From Streptomyces erythrochromogenes (GTDB taxonomy: Bacteria; Actinomycetota; Actinomycetes; Streptomycetales; Streptomycetaceae): a DNA stretch of 64,000 nt. A program made the translations under genes and the position numbers. The stretch's first letter is position 1. Every line of letters begins with the position of its first letter. Under the pieces are notes generated by a model. It had not been told where the DNA came from. It was given only the letters and a program-made list of their open reading frames with translations, and did not search any database. The stretch is from NCBI RefSeq assembly GCF_036170895.1, contig NZ_CP108036.1, positions 7,103,501 through 7,167,500 on the forward strand, read 5' to 3'. Below are positions 26,753 through 34,786 of this stretch, piece by piece.

Positions 26753-26758
26753 TAGAGT
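26753..26758 (+). promoter_or_regulatory. Candidate promoter of the DUF2236 gene
   Basis: TAGAGT (26753-26758) lies 17 bp downstream of TTTCCA (26730-26735). Transcription would begin about 22 bases before the GTG at 26788, leaving room for the AAAGGG ribosome site. Confidence 0.5.
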
Positions 26759-26787
26759 TGGGGACCCGCCACAGAAAGGGACACCCG

Positions 26788-27702
26788 GTGCAGCGTTACG
26801 ACCGGCTGAAGGAGATCCTCCGGCTCGACCCGGACAAGGACTTCCTCGCCATCTACCGGCTCACCGCCACCTACGAGTTCCCCTGGGACTTCACCCGCGC
26901 CCTGGAGCTCGCGCTGTTCCGGACGTACGCCGTCCCCCGAATCGGCGGCCTGCTGGCCGAGACCGCCGAGTTCACCGACCGGGCCCAGAAGCGCTACGAC
27001 GACACCGCGCTGCTCCTCGACGCGGTCGTCGAGCACGGCTTCGACAGCGACACCGCGCGCACGGCCATCCGCCGCGTCAACCAGATGCACCGCAGCTACG
27101 ACATCTCCAACGACGACATGCGCTACGTGCTGTGCACGTTCGTGGTGATTCCGGCACGCTGGCTGGACGCCTACGGCTGGCGTCCGATGACCTACCACGA
27201 GCGCCGGGCGAGCGCCAACTACTACGCCACGCTCGGCCGACACCTGGGCATCACGGACATCCCGGACTCCTACGAGGAGTTCGAAGCCACCCTCGTCGCC
27301 TACGAAGCGGCCCACTTCGGCTGGGACGAAGGGGCCCGCAAGGTCGCCGACTCCACCCTCGACCTGATGGCGTCCTGGTACCCGGCGCCGCTCGCACCCG
27401 CCGTGCGCCGAGGGGGGATCGCCCTTCTCGACGATGCGCTGATCGACGCCTTCCGGTACGAGGCCCCCCACGCCGGTGTGCGGAAGCTGGTGCAGGGCGC
27501 GCTGCGGCTGCGGGGCCGTGCGGTCCGGCTGCTGCCCCCGCGCAGGGCCCCGCACTACGCCCGCCAGAACCCGGAGATCAAGGGCTACCCGGGTGGCTAC
27601 GACGTGGGCGAGCTCGGCACGTTCCCCGTGCCCGGTTCGGGCGCCTGCCCCGTGCCGCATCCGCGCCGGCCCGCCGGGGCCGAGGCCCAGCCCCCGGCCT
27701 GA
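26788..27702 (+). CDS. DUF2236 / MpaB-type oxygenase-like protein
   Basis: 304 residues of the DUF2236 family, which includes the heme-binding latex-clearing protein and fungal MpaB oxygenases. The N-terminal block RYDRLKEILRLDPDKDFLAIYRLTA and the helical bundle with the conserved VNQMHRSYDISNDDMRYVL and TYHERRASANYYATLGRHL segments are typical; the histidines there are the likely heme ligands. The tail is proline-rich. I chose the GTG at 26788 because AAAGGGACACCC precedes it; the ATG at 26758 would overlap the promoter. Substrate unknown. Confidence 0.85.
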   Translation: MQRYDRLKEILRLDPDKDFLAIYRLTATYEFPWDFTRALELALFRTYAVPRIGGLLAETAEFTDRAQKRYDDTALLLDAVVEHGFDSDTARTAIRRVNQMHRSYDISNDDMRYVLCTFVVIPARWLDAYGWRPMTYHERRASANYYATLGRHLGITDIPDSYEEFEATLVAYEAAHFGWDEGARKVADSTLDLMASWYPAPLAPAVRRGGIALLDDALIDAFRYEAPHAGVRKLVQGALRLRGRAVRLLPPRRAPHYARQNPEIKGYPGGYDVGELGTFPVPGSGACPVPHPRRPAGAEAQPPA

Positions 27703-27751
27703 TCCCGGGCACCTCCGCGGGCGCCGGGCGCGGTGCCGTCGTACAGGTGTG

Positions 27752-28351
27752 TCAGGGCCGGCGCAGGGCCAGCGCCAGGAAGCGGTGGTCCTCGTCGGCG
27801 TACGAGGTCATGTCCCAGCCTGCGGCGGACAGGAGCGGGCCGAGGTTGTGTTCGGCCCGCAGGTCCTGCGGGGTCAGCTCGCGGCCCTGGCGTGCGGCGA
27901 GCGCCGCCCGCCCGATCGGGTGGAAGAGCGCCAGTCGGCCGCCGGGGCGGACCACCCGCGACAGCTCGCGCAGGTTCGCCGCCGGATCGGGCAGGTGCGC
28001 GACGAGCCCGGAGGCGAACACCGCGTCCAGGGCCTCGTCGCGCAGGGGCAGCCGGGCCACGTCGGCGAGCAGCAGCGCACCCTCGGCGGCGCGTCCGGCC
28101 CGCCGTGCGGCGGCCAGCATCTGAGGGGTGAGGTCCACGCCCAGCACGGTCCCCTCGGGTCCGACGGCGGCCCGCAGTGCGCCCAGGGCCCGCCCGGTGC
28201 CGCAGCCCGCGTCGAGCACGCGGTCCCCGGGCCGCAGCCCGAACTCCCTCACGGCGGCGGCGAAGGCGGGTCCGTCCTGCGGGAACTTGCGGTCCCAGTC
28301 GGCGGCCCGCGCCCCGAAGAACTCCTGCACGTGCGTGTGGTCTTCGCTCAT
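27752..28351 (-). CDS. Class I SAM-dependent methyltransferase
   Basis: 199 residues with the SAM-binding motif I VLDAGCGTGRALGALR, motif II around LGVDLTPQMLAAARR, and motif III LRELSRVVRPGGRLALFHPIGR, i.e. the Methyltransf_11 pattern. The start ATG at 28351 gives MSEDHTHVQEFFGARAADWD, a common N terminus of UbiE-like small-molecule methylases. It converges with the DUF2236 gene and stands alone. Acceptor unknown. Confidence 0.92.
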   Translation of the reverse strand: MSEDHTHVQEFFGARAADWDRKFPQDGPAFAAAVREFGLRPGDRVLDAGCGTGRALGALRAAVGPEGTVLGVDLTPQMLAAARRAGRAAEGALLLADVARLPLRDEALDAVFASGLVAHLPDPAANLRELSRVVRPGGRLALFHPIGRAALAARQGRELTPQDLRAEHNLGPLLSAAGWDMTSYADEDHRFLALALRRP

Positions 28352-28504
28352 GGGCCCATGATCCCCCACCCCCGCCCGCCCGGCTGTCCAAGGACCGTGC
28401 GCAAGGTGGCACGCGGGGTGATCGAAGGTGAACGTAGCTCTGTCATATTCCAGCACTTCCAGCTGCTTTCGAAATGCGCCCCCTGTTCGCGCCCTCACCC
28501 GGAC

Positions 28505-28510
28505 TAGCGT
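28505..28510 (+). promoter_or_regulatory. -10 element TAGCGT of a leaderless MHYT gene
   Basis: TAGCGT ends nine bases before the ATG at 28520. No Shine-Dalgarno sequence precedes this ATG, consistent with a leaderless or near-leaderless message. No clear -35. Confidence 0.5.
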
Positions 28511-28519
28511 CCGTTGGCC

Positions 28520-29308
28520 ATGGGACACCTGGGACATCTGGACCACGCCGCCTACGGCTGGCTGACACCCGTGCTGTCATACGTGATGGCATCGATCGGC
28601 GCCGCCCTCGGGCTGCGCTGCACCGTCCGCGCCCTCGCCGCGACCGGAGCCGTCCGCCGCAACTGGCTCCTCACCGCGGCCTCCGCCATCGGAACCGGCA
28701 TCTGGACCATGCACTTCGTCGCGATGCTCGGCTTCGAGGTCACCGGCACGGAGATCCACTACAACGTGCCGCTCACCATCCTGAGCCTGCTCGTCGCCAT
28801 GCTGGTCGTCGGCGCCGGAGTCTTCGCCGTCGGCTTCGGCAAGGCGCGCGGCCGTTCCCTCGTACTGGGCGGCCTCACCACCGGCCTCGGCGTCGCCAGC
28901 ATGCACTACCTGGGCATGGCGGCCCTGCGCCTGCACGGCGAGGTCTCCTACGACCCGCTCCTCGTCGGGCTCTCCGTCGTCATCGCCGTGGTCGCTGCCA
29001 CCGCCGCCCTGTGGGCCGCGCTCAACATCAAGTCGCCCGTGGCCGTTGCCGCCGCCTCCCTGGTCATGGGCGCGGCCGTCAGCAGCATGCACTACACGGG
29101 GATGACGGCGGTCGCCGTCAGCGTCAGCCCCTCGGACGCGGCCCTGCCCGGAGCCACCGCGATGCAGTTCATCTTCCCGCTCGCCGTCGGACTGGGCTCC
29201 TACCTGTTCATCACCGCCGCCTTCGTCGCGCTGTCCCCGACAGCCGACGAGCGCGCCGCCTCCGCCTCCGCCCGTCACCTGGGGGAGCACACCGCGGCCG
29301 CGCACTGA
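28520..29308 (+). CDS. MHYT-domain integral membrane sensor
   Basis: 262 residues and about seven transmembrane segments. Three MHYT repeats are visible as MHFVAML, MHYLGMA and MHYTGMT, each at the membrane edge. The family is proposed to bind copper and sense oxygen, CO or NO. In many bacteria MHYT is joined to GGDEF/EAL or kinase domains; here the protein ends soon after the seventh helix with a short His-rich tail (ARHLGEHTAAAH), so any output must come from a partner. A TTG two codons upstream (28514) is an alternative start. It lies 157 bp upstream of the conservon on the same strand. Confidence 0.92.
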   Translation: MGHLGHLDHAAYGWLTPVLSYVMASIGAALGLRCTVRALAATGAVRRNWLLTAASAIGTGIWTMHFVAMLGFEVTGTEIHYNVPLTILSLLVAMLVVGAGVFAVGFGKARGRSLVLGGLTTGLGVASMHYLGMAALRLHGEVSYDPLLVGLSVVIAVVAATAALWAALNIKSPVAVAAASLVMGAAVSSMHYTGMTAVAVSVSPSDAALPGATAMQFIFPLAVGLGSYLFITAAFVALSPTADERAASASARHLGEHTAAAH

Positions 29309-29465
29309 CCCGTTCCGCCCGCCCCGTGCGGTGGGCCGCGCACGTCCCATCGCACGGCCCGCCCGCCGTCCGACGATCCACCCCCGCCGTCGGACGACCC
29401 CCACCATCCGCCGATCCACCCATCGACCGACCGCGCCCGTAGGCACCGCCCGGAACGAGGAGCCC

Positions 29466-32123
29466 ATGCGAACACCCCGCAAAAGACCGGAAGCAGCGGC
29501 GCCGCGGCTGTCCGCGCCCCCGGCACGCGGCCGCCGGGCCCACGCCGGGCCGCCGGCCGAGGAACGGGCGCAGGACCGCGCCCGGCAGCAGCCGCACCGG
29601 GCGGACGGCGCCGGCCCGCCCGGCCCGCCCGGCCCTGCCGTCCCGCGCGAGCGCGGCCCCCGGCTGCGGCTGCGCCCCGCCACCGTCCGCGCGAAGATCG
29701 TCTCCCTGCTGATGGTGCCGGTCGTCTCGCTCCTCGCGCTCTGGGCCTTCGCCACCGTCAACACCGCCCAGGACATAGCCCGGCTGGGGCGGGTCCAGCA
29801 GGTCGACTCCGAGATACGCGCCCCCATTGCCGCCGCCGTGACCGAGCTCCAGGCCGAACGGCGCGCAGCCGTCCGCCTCCTGGCCGACCCCGCCGCCGAC
29901 GCGGGCGCCCTCGACCAGCAGGCCCGCCGCACCGACAGCGCCGTCCGCAGCCTGCGGCTCGGCGACCGCCACACCGTCGCCGACTCCGGCGACTACCGCT
30001 CGGACACCGTGGTCCGGCTGGACGCCTTCGTCGTCGCCGCCGAGGCGCTGGGATCGGCCCGGAAGGACATCACCGACCGCCGCGCCACCCCCGAGGCCGC
30101 TCTCGCGATCTACACCCGGGTGGTCGACGCCGCATTCGCCGTGGGCGGCTCCCTCTCGGGGGGCGAGAACGCCGAACTCGGCCCCGACGCGCGGGTCCTG
30201 CTCGAATTCGCCCGAGCCGCGGAACTCCTGTCGCGCGAGGACGCCCTGCTCGCCCTGCCGGGCCAGCGCAGCGCCGAAACCATTCGGCAGCTGACCGGCG
30301 CCGTCGAGTCCCGCCGGGCGCTCACCGAGACCGCGGCCCGCGACCTGCCCGCCGCCCAGCAGGACGCCTGGCAGTCCGTCGCCAAGAGCGCCGCCTACGC
30401 CGACCTCACCGGTGCCGAGGACCGCGCACTGGCCGCCGGCACCTCCAAGGACGCCCGCGGCGCGCCCGCCGGATGGGAAACCGCCCACAGTCGGATCAGC
30501 ACCTCGATGCGCGAGATCGAGGAGGCCGCGCACACCGCGGCCGCAGACCGCGCCGACCCCGTCGCCGAAGGGGCGTTCAGCCCCGCGGGGGCCGCCGTCC
30601 TGCTGGGCCTGGCAGCCGTCGCCGCCTCCCTCGTCATCTCCGTCCGGATCGGCCGGGTCCTGGTCGTCGAACTGGTCTCGCTGCGCAACACCGCCCTGGA
30701 GATCGCCCACCGCAAGCTCCCGGGCGCGATGGAGCGGCTGCGCGCCGGCGAGGAGATCGACGTCGCCGCCGAGACCCCGGTCGGCCCGCCTGCCGACGAC
30801 GAGATCACCCAGGTCGGCGAGGCGCTGTGCACCGTACACCGGGCCGCGCTGAGCGCCGCCGTCGAGCGGGCGGAACTCGCCAGCGGAGTCTCCGGCGTCT
30901 TCGTCAACCTCGCCCGCCGCAGCCAGGTCCTCGTGCACAAGCAGCTCACCCTGCTCGACTCCATGGAGCGGCGCGCCGACGACCCGAACGAGCTCGGCGA
31001 CCTCTTCCGCCTCGACCACCTGACCACCCGGATGCGCCGGCACGCGGAGAGCCTGATCATCCTCTCGGGTGCGGCCCCCGGCCGGGCCTGGCGGATGCCG
31101 GTCCCCCTCACCAACGTCGTCCGGGCCGCCGTCTCGGAGATCGAGGACTACCCGCGCGTCGAGGTACGCCAGCTCGCCGAGGCCGCGGTGGTCGGCGGAG
31201 CCGTCGCCGACCTCACCCACCTCCTCGCGGAACTCATCGAGAACGCCGCCCAGTTCTCGCCCCCGCACACCAAGGTCAGGGTCAGCGGCGAACCGGTCGG
31301 CACCGGCTACGTCCTGGAGGTCGAGGACCGCGGGCTGGGGATGGGCCGCGAAGCCCTGGGCGACGCCAACCGGCGCATCGAGCAGTCCGAGGACCTCGAC
31401 CTCTTCGACAGCGACCGCCTCGGCCTGTTCGTGGTCAGCCGCCTCTCGGCCCGCCACGGCGTGAAGGTGCACCTGCGCACGTCGCCCTACGGCGGCACCA
31501 CCGCCGTGGTGCTCCTGCCCCACTCCATGCTCCAGGGCGCCATCACCGTCGGGGACCCGGCCGCCGGACCCGCCGAGGCGGGTTCGGGCCCCGGGCACCG
31601 GGAGGAGCGGCCGGCCGGTCCGGTCCGGTCGGCTCCTTCGTCGCCCGTGCCGCAGCGGCAACCGGCCGCGGCCGCGCAGCATCCCCCCGCCGTGGCGGTC
31701 GTACGGGACGACGCGCGCGGCCCGGCCGCCGTACGGGACGACGCGCGCGGCATCCCGGCCCGGGACGCCGCCGCCCCCGCGGCGGCCCAGGAGCCGCGTC
31801 CGGCACCGGTGGCGCCCCTGCGGCCGCGCGCCGCCGGTGGCGCGGGCATCCGTACGGAGGCCGCCGCACCCGCCTCGGCCCCGGTGGCGGCCTCCGCCTC
31901 GGCCTCGGTGACGGAACTGCCGCGCCGGGTGCGCCAGGCCAGCCTCGTTCCGCAGCTCCGGGAGGCCCCCACGCCCAAGGAGCCGGCCGGTGTCCGACTG
32001 CCCGAGGACCCTCCGGGCCGCAGCCCGGAGGAGGCCCGGGACCGGCTGGCGGCCTACCGGGCGGGATGGGTCCGCGGCGCCGAGGAGAACTCCCCCCACG
32101 CAGGCAGCGAAGGAGAAGTGTGA
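29466..32123 (+). CDS. cvnA: CvnA-type nitrate/sensor histidine-kinase-like protein
   Basis: 885 residues and the first gene of a conservon. A proline/arginine-rich cytoplasmic start is followed by a transmembrane helix (about residues 78-100), an extracytoplasmic NIT-like helical sensor, a second helix (374-396), a HAMP-like linker, and a HATPase domain with N box LIENAAQFSPP near residue 590 and G box EDRGLGMG. No typical phospho-accepting H box is seen, although VLVHKQLTLLDSMERR occupies the dimerisation region as in other CvnA proteins. The long C-terminal tail is Ala/Pro-rich and disordered. GAGGAG precedes the ATG. Its TGA overlaps the cvnB ATG as TGATG. It should signal at the membrane to the CvnB-C-D module. 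Confidence 0.93.
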   Translation: MRTPRKRPEAAAPRLSAPPARGRRAHAGPPAEERAQDRARQQPHRADGAGPPGPPGPAVPRERGPRLRLRPATVRAKIVSLLMVPVVSLLALWAFATVNTAQDIARLGRVQQVDSEIRAPIAAAVTELQAERRAAVRLLADPAADAGALDQQARRTDSAVRSLRLGDRHTVADSGDYRSDTVVRLDAFVVAAEALGSARKDITDRRATPEAALAIYTRVVDAAFAVGGSLSGGENAELGPDARVLLEFARAAELLSREDALLALPGQRSAETIRQLTGAVESRRALTETAARDLPAAQQDAWQSVAKSAAYADLTGAEDRALAAGTSKDARGAPAGWETAHSRISTSMREIEEAAHTAAADRADPVAEGAFSPAGAAVLLGLAAVAASLVISVRIGRVLVVELVSLRNTALEIAHRKLPGAMERLRAGEEIDVAAETPVGPPADDEITQVGEALCTVHRAALSAAVERAELASGVSGVFVNLARRSQVLVHKQLTLLDSMERRADDPNELGDLFRLDHLTTRMRRHAESLIILSGAAPGRAWRMPVPLTNVVRAAVSEIEDYPRVEVRQLAEAAVVGGAVADLTHLLAELIENAAQFSPPHTKVRVSGEPVGTGYVLEVEDRGLGMGREALGDANRRIEQSEDLDLFDSDRLGLFVVSRLSARHGVKVHLRTSPYGGTTAVVLLPHSMLQGAITVGDPAAGPAEAGSGPGHREERPAGPVRSAPSSPVPQRQPAAAAQHPPAVAVVRDDARGPAAVRDDARGIPARDAAAPAAAQEPRPAPVAPLRPRAAGGAGIRTEAAAPASAPVAASASASVTELPRRVRQASLVPQLREAPTPKEPAGVRLPEDPPGRSPEEARDRLAAYRAGWVRGAEENSPHAGSEGEV

Positions 32124-32566
32124 TGATCGAACACCAGAAGGTCGGCCACGACGGCATCCGCAGGTCGGGGGAGCTCGACTGGCTCCTGGACGACCTGGTG
32201 CACCGGGTCGTCGAGGTCCGGCACGCCGTGGTCCTCTCCAACGACGGCCTGGCGGTCGGCGCCTCCAGCGCGCTCAGCCGGGAGGACGCCGAGCACCTGG
32301 CGGCGGTGGCCTCCGGCTTCCACAGCCTGGCCAAGGGCGCGGGCCGGCACTTCCACGCCGGGGGCGTGCGCCAGACGCTGGTCGAGATGGACGAGGGCTT
32401 CCTCTTCGTCGCGGCGGCCGGCGACGGCTCCTGCCTGGCCGTGCTCAGCGCCGCCGGCGCCGACATCGGCCTGATCGCCTACGAGATGGCCCGGCTGGTG
32501 AAGCGGGTCGGCGAACACCTCTACACCCCGCCCCGGTTCGCGGCCCGGCCGCCGGCCGCCGGCTGA
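32123..32566 (+). CDS. cvnB: CvnB, Roadblock/LC7-domain protein
   Basis: 147 residues, one Roadblock/LC7 domain: LDWLLDDLVHRVVEVRHAVV, LSNDGLAVGAS, then LREDAEHLAAVA-like SREDAEHLAAVASGFHSLAKG. The ATG shares one base with the cvnA stop, indicating tight coupling. CvnB proteins are small dimeric scaffolds that form a membrane-associated complex with CvnA, CvnC and the GTPase CvnD, comparable to MglB regulating MglA. A close paralogue is encoded at 34248. Confidence 0.94.
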   Translation: MIEHQKVGHDGIRRSGELDWLLDDLVHRVVEVRHAVVLSNDGLAVGASSALSREDAEHLAAVASGFHSLAKGAGRHFHAGGVRQTLVEMDEGFLFVAAAGDGSCLAVLSAAGADIGLIAYEMARLVKRVGEHLYTPPRFAARPPAAG

Positions 32567-32583
32567 GGGCGGCGGTCCGGCAC

Positions 32584-32967
32584 ATGAACGGCCAGTGGTA
32601 CGACGCCGAAGCGGGCCCGCTCGTCCGCCCGTACGCCATGACCGGGGGGCGTACCAAGCCGGGACCGCACGGGGTCCGCTTCGACCTGATCGCCCTGGTC
32701 GCGGTGGATCCGCAGGGCGGCGCGGACGAGGCGGCCGAGTCCCTGCTCGGCCCCGAACACCGGGCACTGCTGGGGCTCTGCCGGTCCGAGACCCAGTCGG
32801 TGGCGGAACTCGCCGCCGACGCCGACCTGCCCGTTGGAGTCGTGCGGGTGCTCCTCGGGGACCTGCTGGAGGGCGGGCACGTCAAGGTCAGCCGCCCGGT
32901 GCCGCCCGCCCAATTGCCGGACGAGCGGATTCTGCGTGAAGTCATCGAGGGATTGAGAGCGCTTTGA
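32584..32967 (+). CDS. cvnC: CvnC, DUF742 protein
   Basis: 127 residues of the DUF742 family: LVRPYAMTGGRT at the start, FDLIALV, and a winged-helix-like second half (AELAADADLPVGVVRVLLGDLLEGGHVKV). The ATG at 32584 is 17 bp after cvnB. Its TGA overlaps the cvnD ATG as TGATG. DUF742 proteins are invariant conservon members of unknown biochemical role and may bind DNA or the GTPase. Confidence 0.94.
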   Translation: MNGQWYDAEAGPLVRPYAMTGGRTKPGPHGVRFDLIALVAVDPQGGADEAAESLLGPEHRALLGLCRSETQSVAELAADADLPVGVVRVLLGDLLEGGHVKVSRPVPPAQLPDERILREVIEGLRAL

Positions 32968-33680
32968 TGGGACAGCACGACAACCGAACCTTCGGATCCT
33001 CCGGTTCCTCCGGACGGGCCGGCGACGCCGACACCGACGTGGAAGCCGACGCTCCGGACACGGAACCGGGATCGGTGGAGGAGGACGGCGAACTGGCCGC
33101 GCTCGCACTGAAGATCCTCGTGGCGGGTGGCTTCGGGGTGGGCAAGACCACGCTGGTCGGGGCGGTGAGCGAGATCCGGCCGCTGCGCACCGAGGAGCAG
33201 CTGAGCGAGGCGGGTGAACGGGTCGACGACACGGGCGGCGTCGCCCAGAAGACGACCACGACCGTGGCCATGGACTTCGGGCGGATCACCATCCGGTCCG
33301 GGCTGTCCCTCTACCTGTTCGGCACGCCGGGGCAGGACCGGTTCTGGTTCCTGTGGGACGAGCTGTCCACGGGGGCGCTGGGTGCGGTGGTGCTCGCCGA
33401 CACGCGGCGGCTGGAGGACTGCTTCCCGGCGGTCGACTACTTCGAGCACCGGCGCATCCCGTTCGTGGTCGCCGTGAACTGCTTCACGGAGGCGCGGCGG
33501 TACGGGGCGCACGACGTCTCGCGCGCGCTCGACCTGGAGCAGGGGACGCCGGTGGTGCTGTGCGACGCACGGGACAAGGACTCGGGGAAGGAAGTGCTGA
33601 TCAGGCTGGTCGAGTACGCCGGGCGGGTGCACACCGCCCGGCTGCTGGACTCGGTGGGGCCGCAGGCCGGTTCCGTGTGA
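32967..33680 (+). CDS. cvnD: CvnD, conservon Ras-like GTPase
   Basis: 237 residues. P-loop GGFGVGKTTLVG near residues 51-62, switch region with QKTTTTVAMDFGRI, G3 FGTPGQDRFWFLW, and a C-terminal VVAVNCFTE element in place of NKxD, as in other CvnD/MglA-like GTPases. An acidic, low-complexity N-terminal arm of about 40 residues precedes the G domain. I chose the ATG at 32967, which overlaps the cvnC stop by one base; a TTG at 32964 is also in frame. It is the likely switch of the conservon, with nucleotide state controlled by CvnA and CvnB. No cytochrome P450 gene follows, unlike some conservons. Confidence 0.94.
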   Translation: MGQHDNRTFGSSGSSGRAGDADTDVEADAPDTEPGSVEEDGELAALALKILVAGGFGVGKTTLVGAVSEIRPLRTEEQLSEAGERVDDTGGVAQKTTTTVAMDFGRITIRSGLSLYLFGTPGQDRFWFLWDELSTGALGAVVLADTRRLEDCFPAVDYFEHRRIPFVVAVNCFTEARRYGAHDVSRALDLEQGTPVVLCDARDKDSGKEVLIRLVEYAGRVHTARLLDSVGPQAGSV

Positions 33681-33691
33681 ACCGGACCTGC
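33662..33691. terminator. Terminator hairpin after the conservon
   Basis: GCAGGCCGGTTC (33662-33673) pairs with GAACCGGACCTGC (33679-33691) with one bulged base and a 5-base loop. It straddles the cvnD stop and lies between convergent genes. Confidence 0.7.
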
Positions 33692-33703
33692 CGCGGGGGT
33701 GGG

Positions 33704-34141
33704 TCAGTCGGACACCCCGGCGACGGAGATCACCTTGTCGATCGGGACGCGGACCAGCAGCTCGCTGGGCACGGCGTTGCGGCGGCCGAACGCCTCGGCC
33801 TCCGCCTCGCCCATGTAGCGGGCGGCGATGCGGGTCGCCCAGGCGAGCATCTCGTCCGCGGCGTCGGCGTATTCGCTGATCTCCGCGCGGCCCTGGAGGA
33901 CGACGTAGGAGAAGGGCGGACGGTCATCGTCCACGCAGAGCGCGACGCGGCCGTCCCTGGCCAGATTGCGCCCCTTGACTGTGTCCTTCCCGGTGTTGAA
34001 GACGAAGGAGTCCCCGTCGAGTACGAACCAGACGGGGGCGACGTGCGGACTTCCGTCCTCGCGGACGGTGGAGAGCTTGCCGGTGCGGGTGGAATGGGAG
34101 ACGAATGCCCGCCATTCCTCTTGAGTCATCTTCTTCGCCAT
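33704..34141 (-). CDS. Split-barrel PPOX-class F420/FMN-dependent protein
   Basis: 145 residues of the pyridoxamine-5'-phosphate-oxidase-like split-barrel fold: KLSTVREDGSPHVAPVWFV and FNTGKDTVKGRNLARDGRVAL, which match the PPOX-class F420-dependent oxidoreductases of actinobacteria. The ATG at 34141 starts MAKKMTQEEWRAFVSHSTRTG, a typical N terminus. The protein probably uses F420 or FMN to reduce or bind a small molecule. It sits between the conservon and a second Roadblock gene, on the opposite strand. Confidence 0.9.
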   Translation of the reverse strand: MAKKMTQEEWRAFVSHSTRTGKLSTVREDGSPHVAPVWFVLDGDSFVFNTGKDTVKGRNLARDGRVALCVDDDRPPFSYVVLQGRAEISEYADAADEMLAWATRIAARYMGEAEAEAFGRRNAVPSELLVRVPIDKVISVAGVSD

Positions 34142-34247
34142 GGGCACATCCTCCTTGCCCGAAAGGCGCTGGTGGGGAAGGCTTGCGGCACGAGTATGCG
34201 GGGTGGGGCGCGGCCGAACGGGCCGCGTCAACGGGGAGGGGCTTGGA

Positions 34248-34646
34248 ATGGCACTGGACAAGCAACTGGACTGGCTGCTGGACGACCTGACTCGCAGGGT
34301 TCCGCAGGTGCGGCACGCGGTGGTCCTGTCCAATGACGGCCTGGTGACGGGGGCGAGCGCGGGGCTGCCGAGGGAGGACGCGGAACACCTGGCGGCCGTC
34401 GCGGCCGGACTGCAGAGCCTGGCGAAGGGCTCGGGGCGGCACTTCAGGGCCGGCGAGGTCCGGCAGACGATGGTCGAGTACGACGACGGGGCGCTCTTCG
34501 TCATGGCGGCGGGTGCGGGCAGCTCCCTGTGCGTGCTGAGTGCGGCCGAGGCGGACATCGGCCAGGTCGCGTACGAGATGACGCTGCTGGTCAACCGGGT
34601 GGGCGAGCACCTTGGAGTGGCGGAGCGACGCATCACCGGCGGCTGA
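34248..34646 (+). CDS. Second Roadblock/LC7-domain protein (CvnB paralogue)
   Basis: 132 residues, nearly superimposable on the CvnB at 32123: LDWLLDDLTRRVPQVRHAVV, LSNDGLVTGAS, PREDAEHLAAVAAGLQSLAKG, ADIGQVAYEMTLLVNRVGEHL. GGGGAGGGG precedes the ATG at good spacing. There is no cvnA, cvnC or cvnD beside it, so it is an orphan that might join the neighbouring conservon complex or replace CvnB in it. The similarity suggests local duplication. Confidence 0.92.
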   Translation: MALDKQLDWLLDDLTRRVPQVRHAVVLSNDGLVTGASAGLPREDAEHLAAVAAGLQSLAKGSGRHFRAGEVRQTMVEYDDGALFVMAAGAGSSLCVLSAAEADIGQVAYEMTLLVNRVGEHLGVAERRITGG

Positions 34647-34704
34647 GCCGGCAGCAGCGCGGGGCGGGCCCGGGGCGCGCTCGGGCGGGGCGGTGGCGTG
34701 GAGG

Positions 34705-34713
34705 TTGTCCACA
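34705..34713 (+). promoter_or_regulatory. Isolated DnaA-box sequence TTGTCCACA
   Basis: A perfect match to the preferred Streptomyces DnaA box, in the 140-bp spacer upstream of the DUF6397 gene. No second box was seen nearby, so it is not an origin. It could be a regulatory DnaA site or chance. Confidence 0.4.
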
Positions 34714-34786
34714 GGCCTCGCGAGTGTCGTTGCAGAGAGTTACGGTCTTCACGCAGAGTAATCGCTGCTCGTGGGGGAGGACCGTG

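Noticed and set aside
29309..29465. GATCCACC-like repeated words in the gap upstream of cvnA
   Set aside because: Irregular spacing and low complexity; no consistent repeat unit or symmetry.
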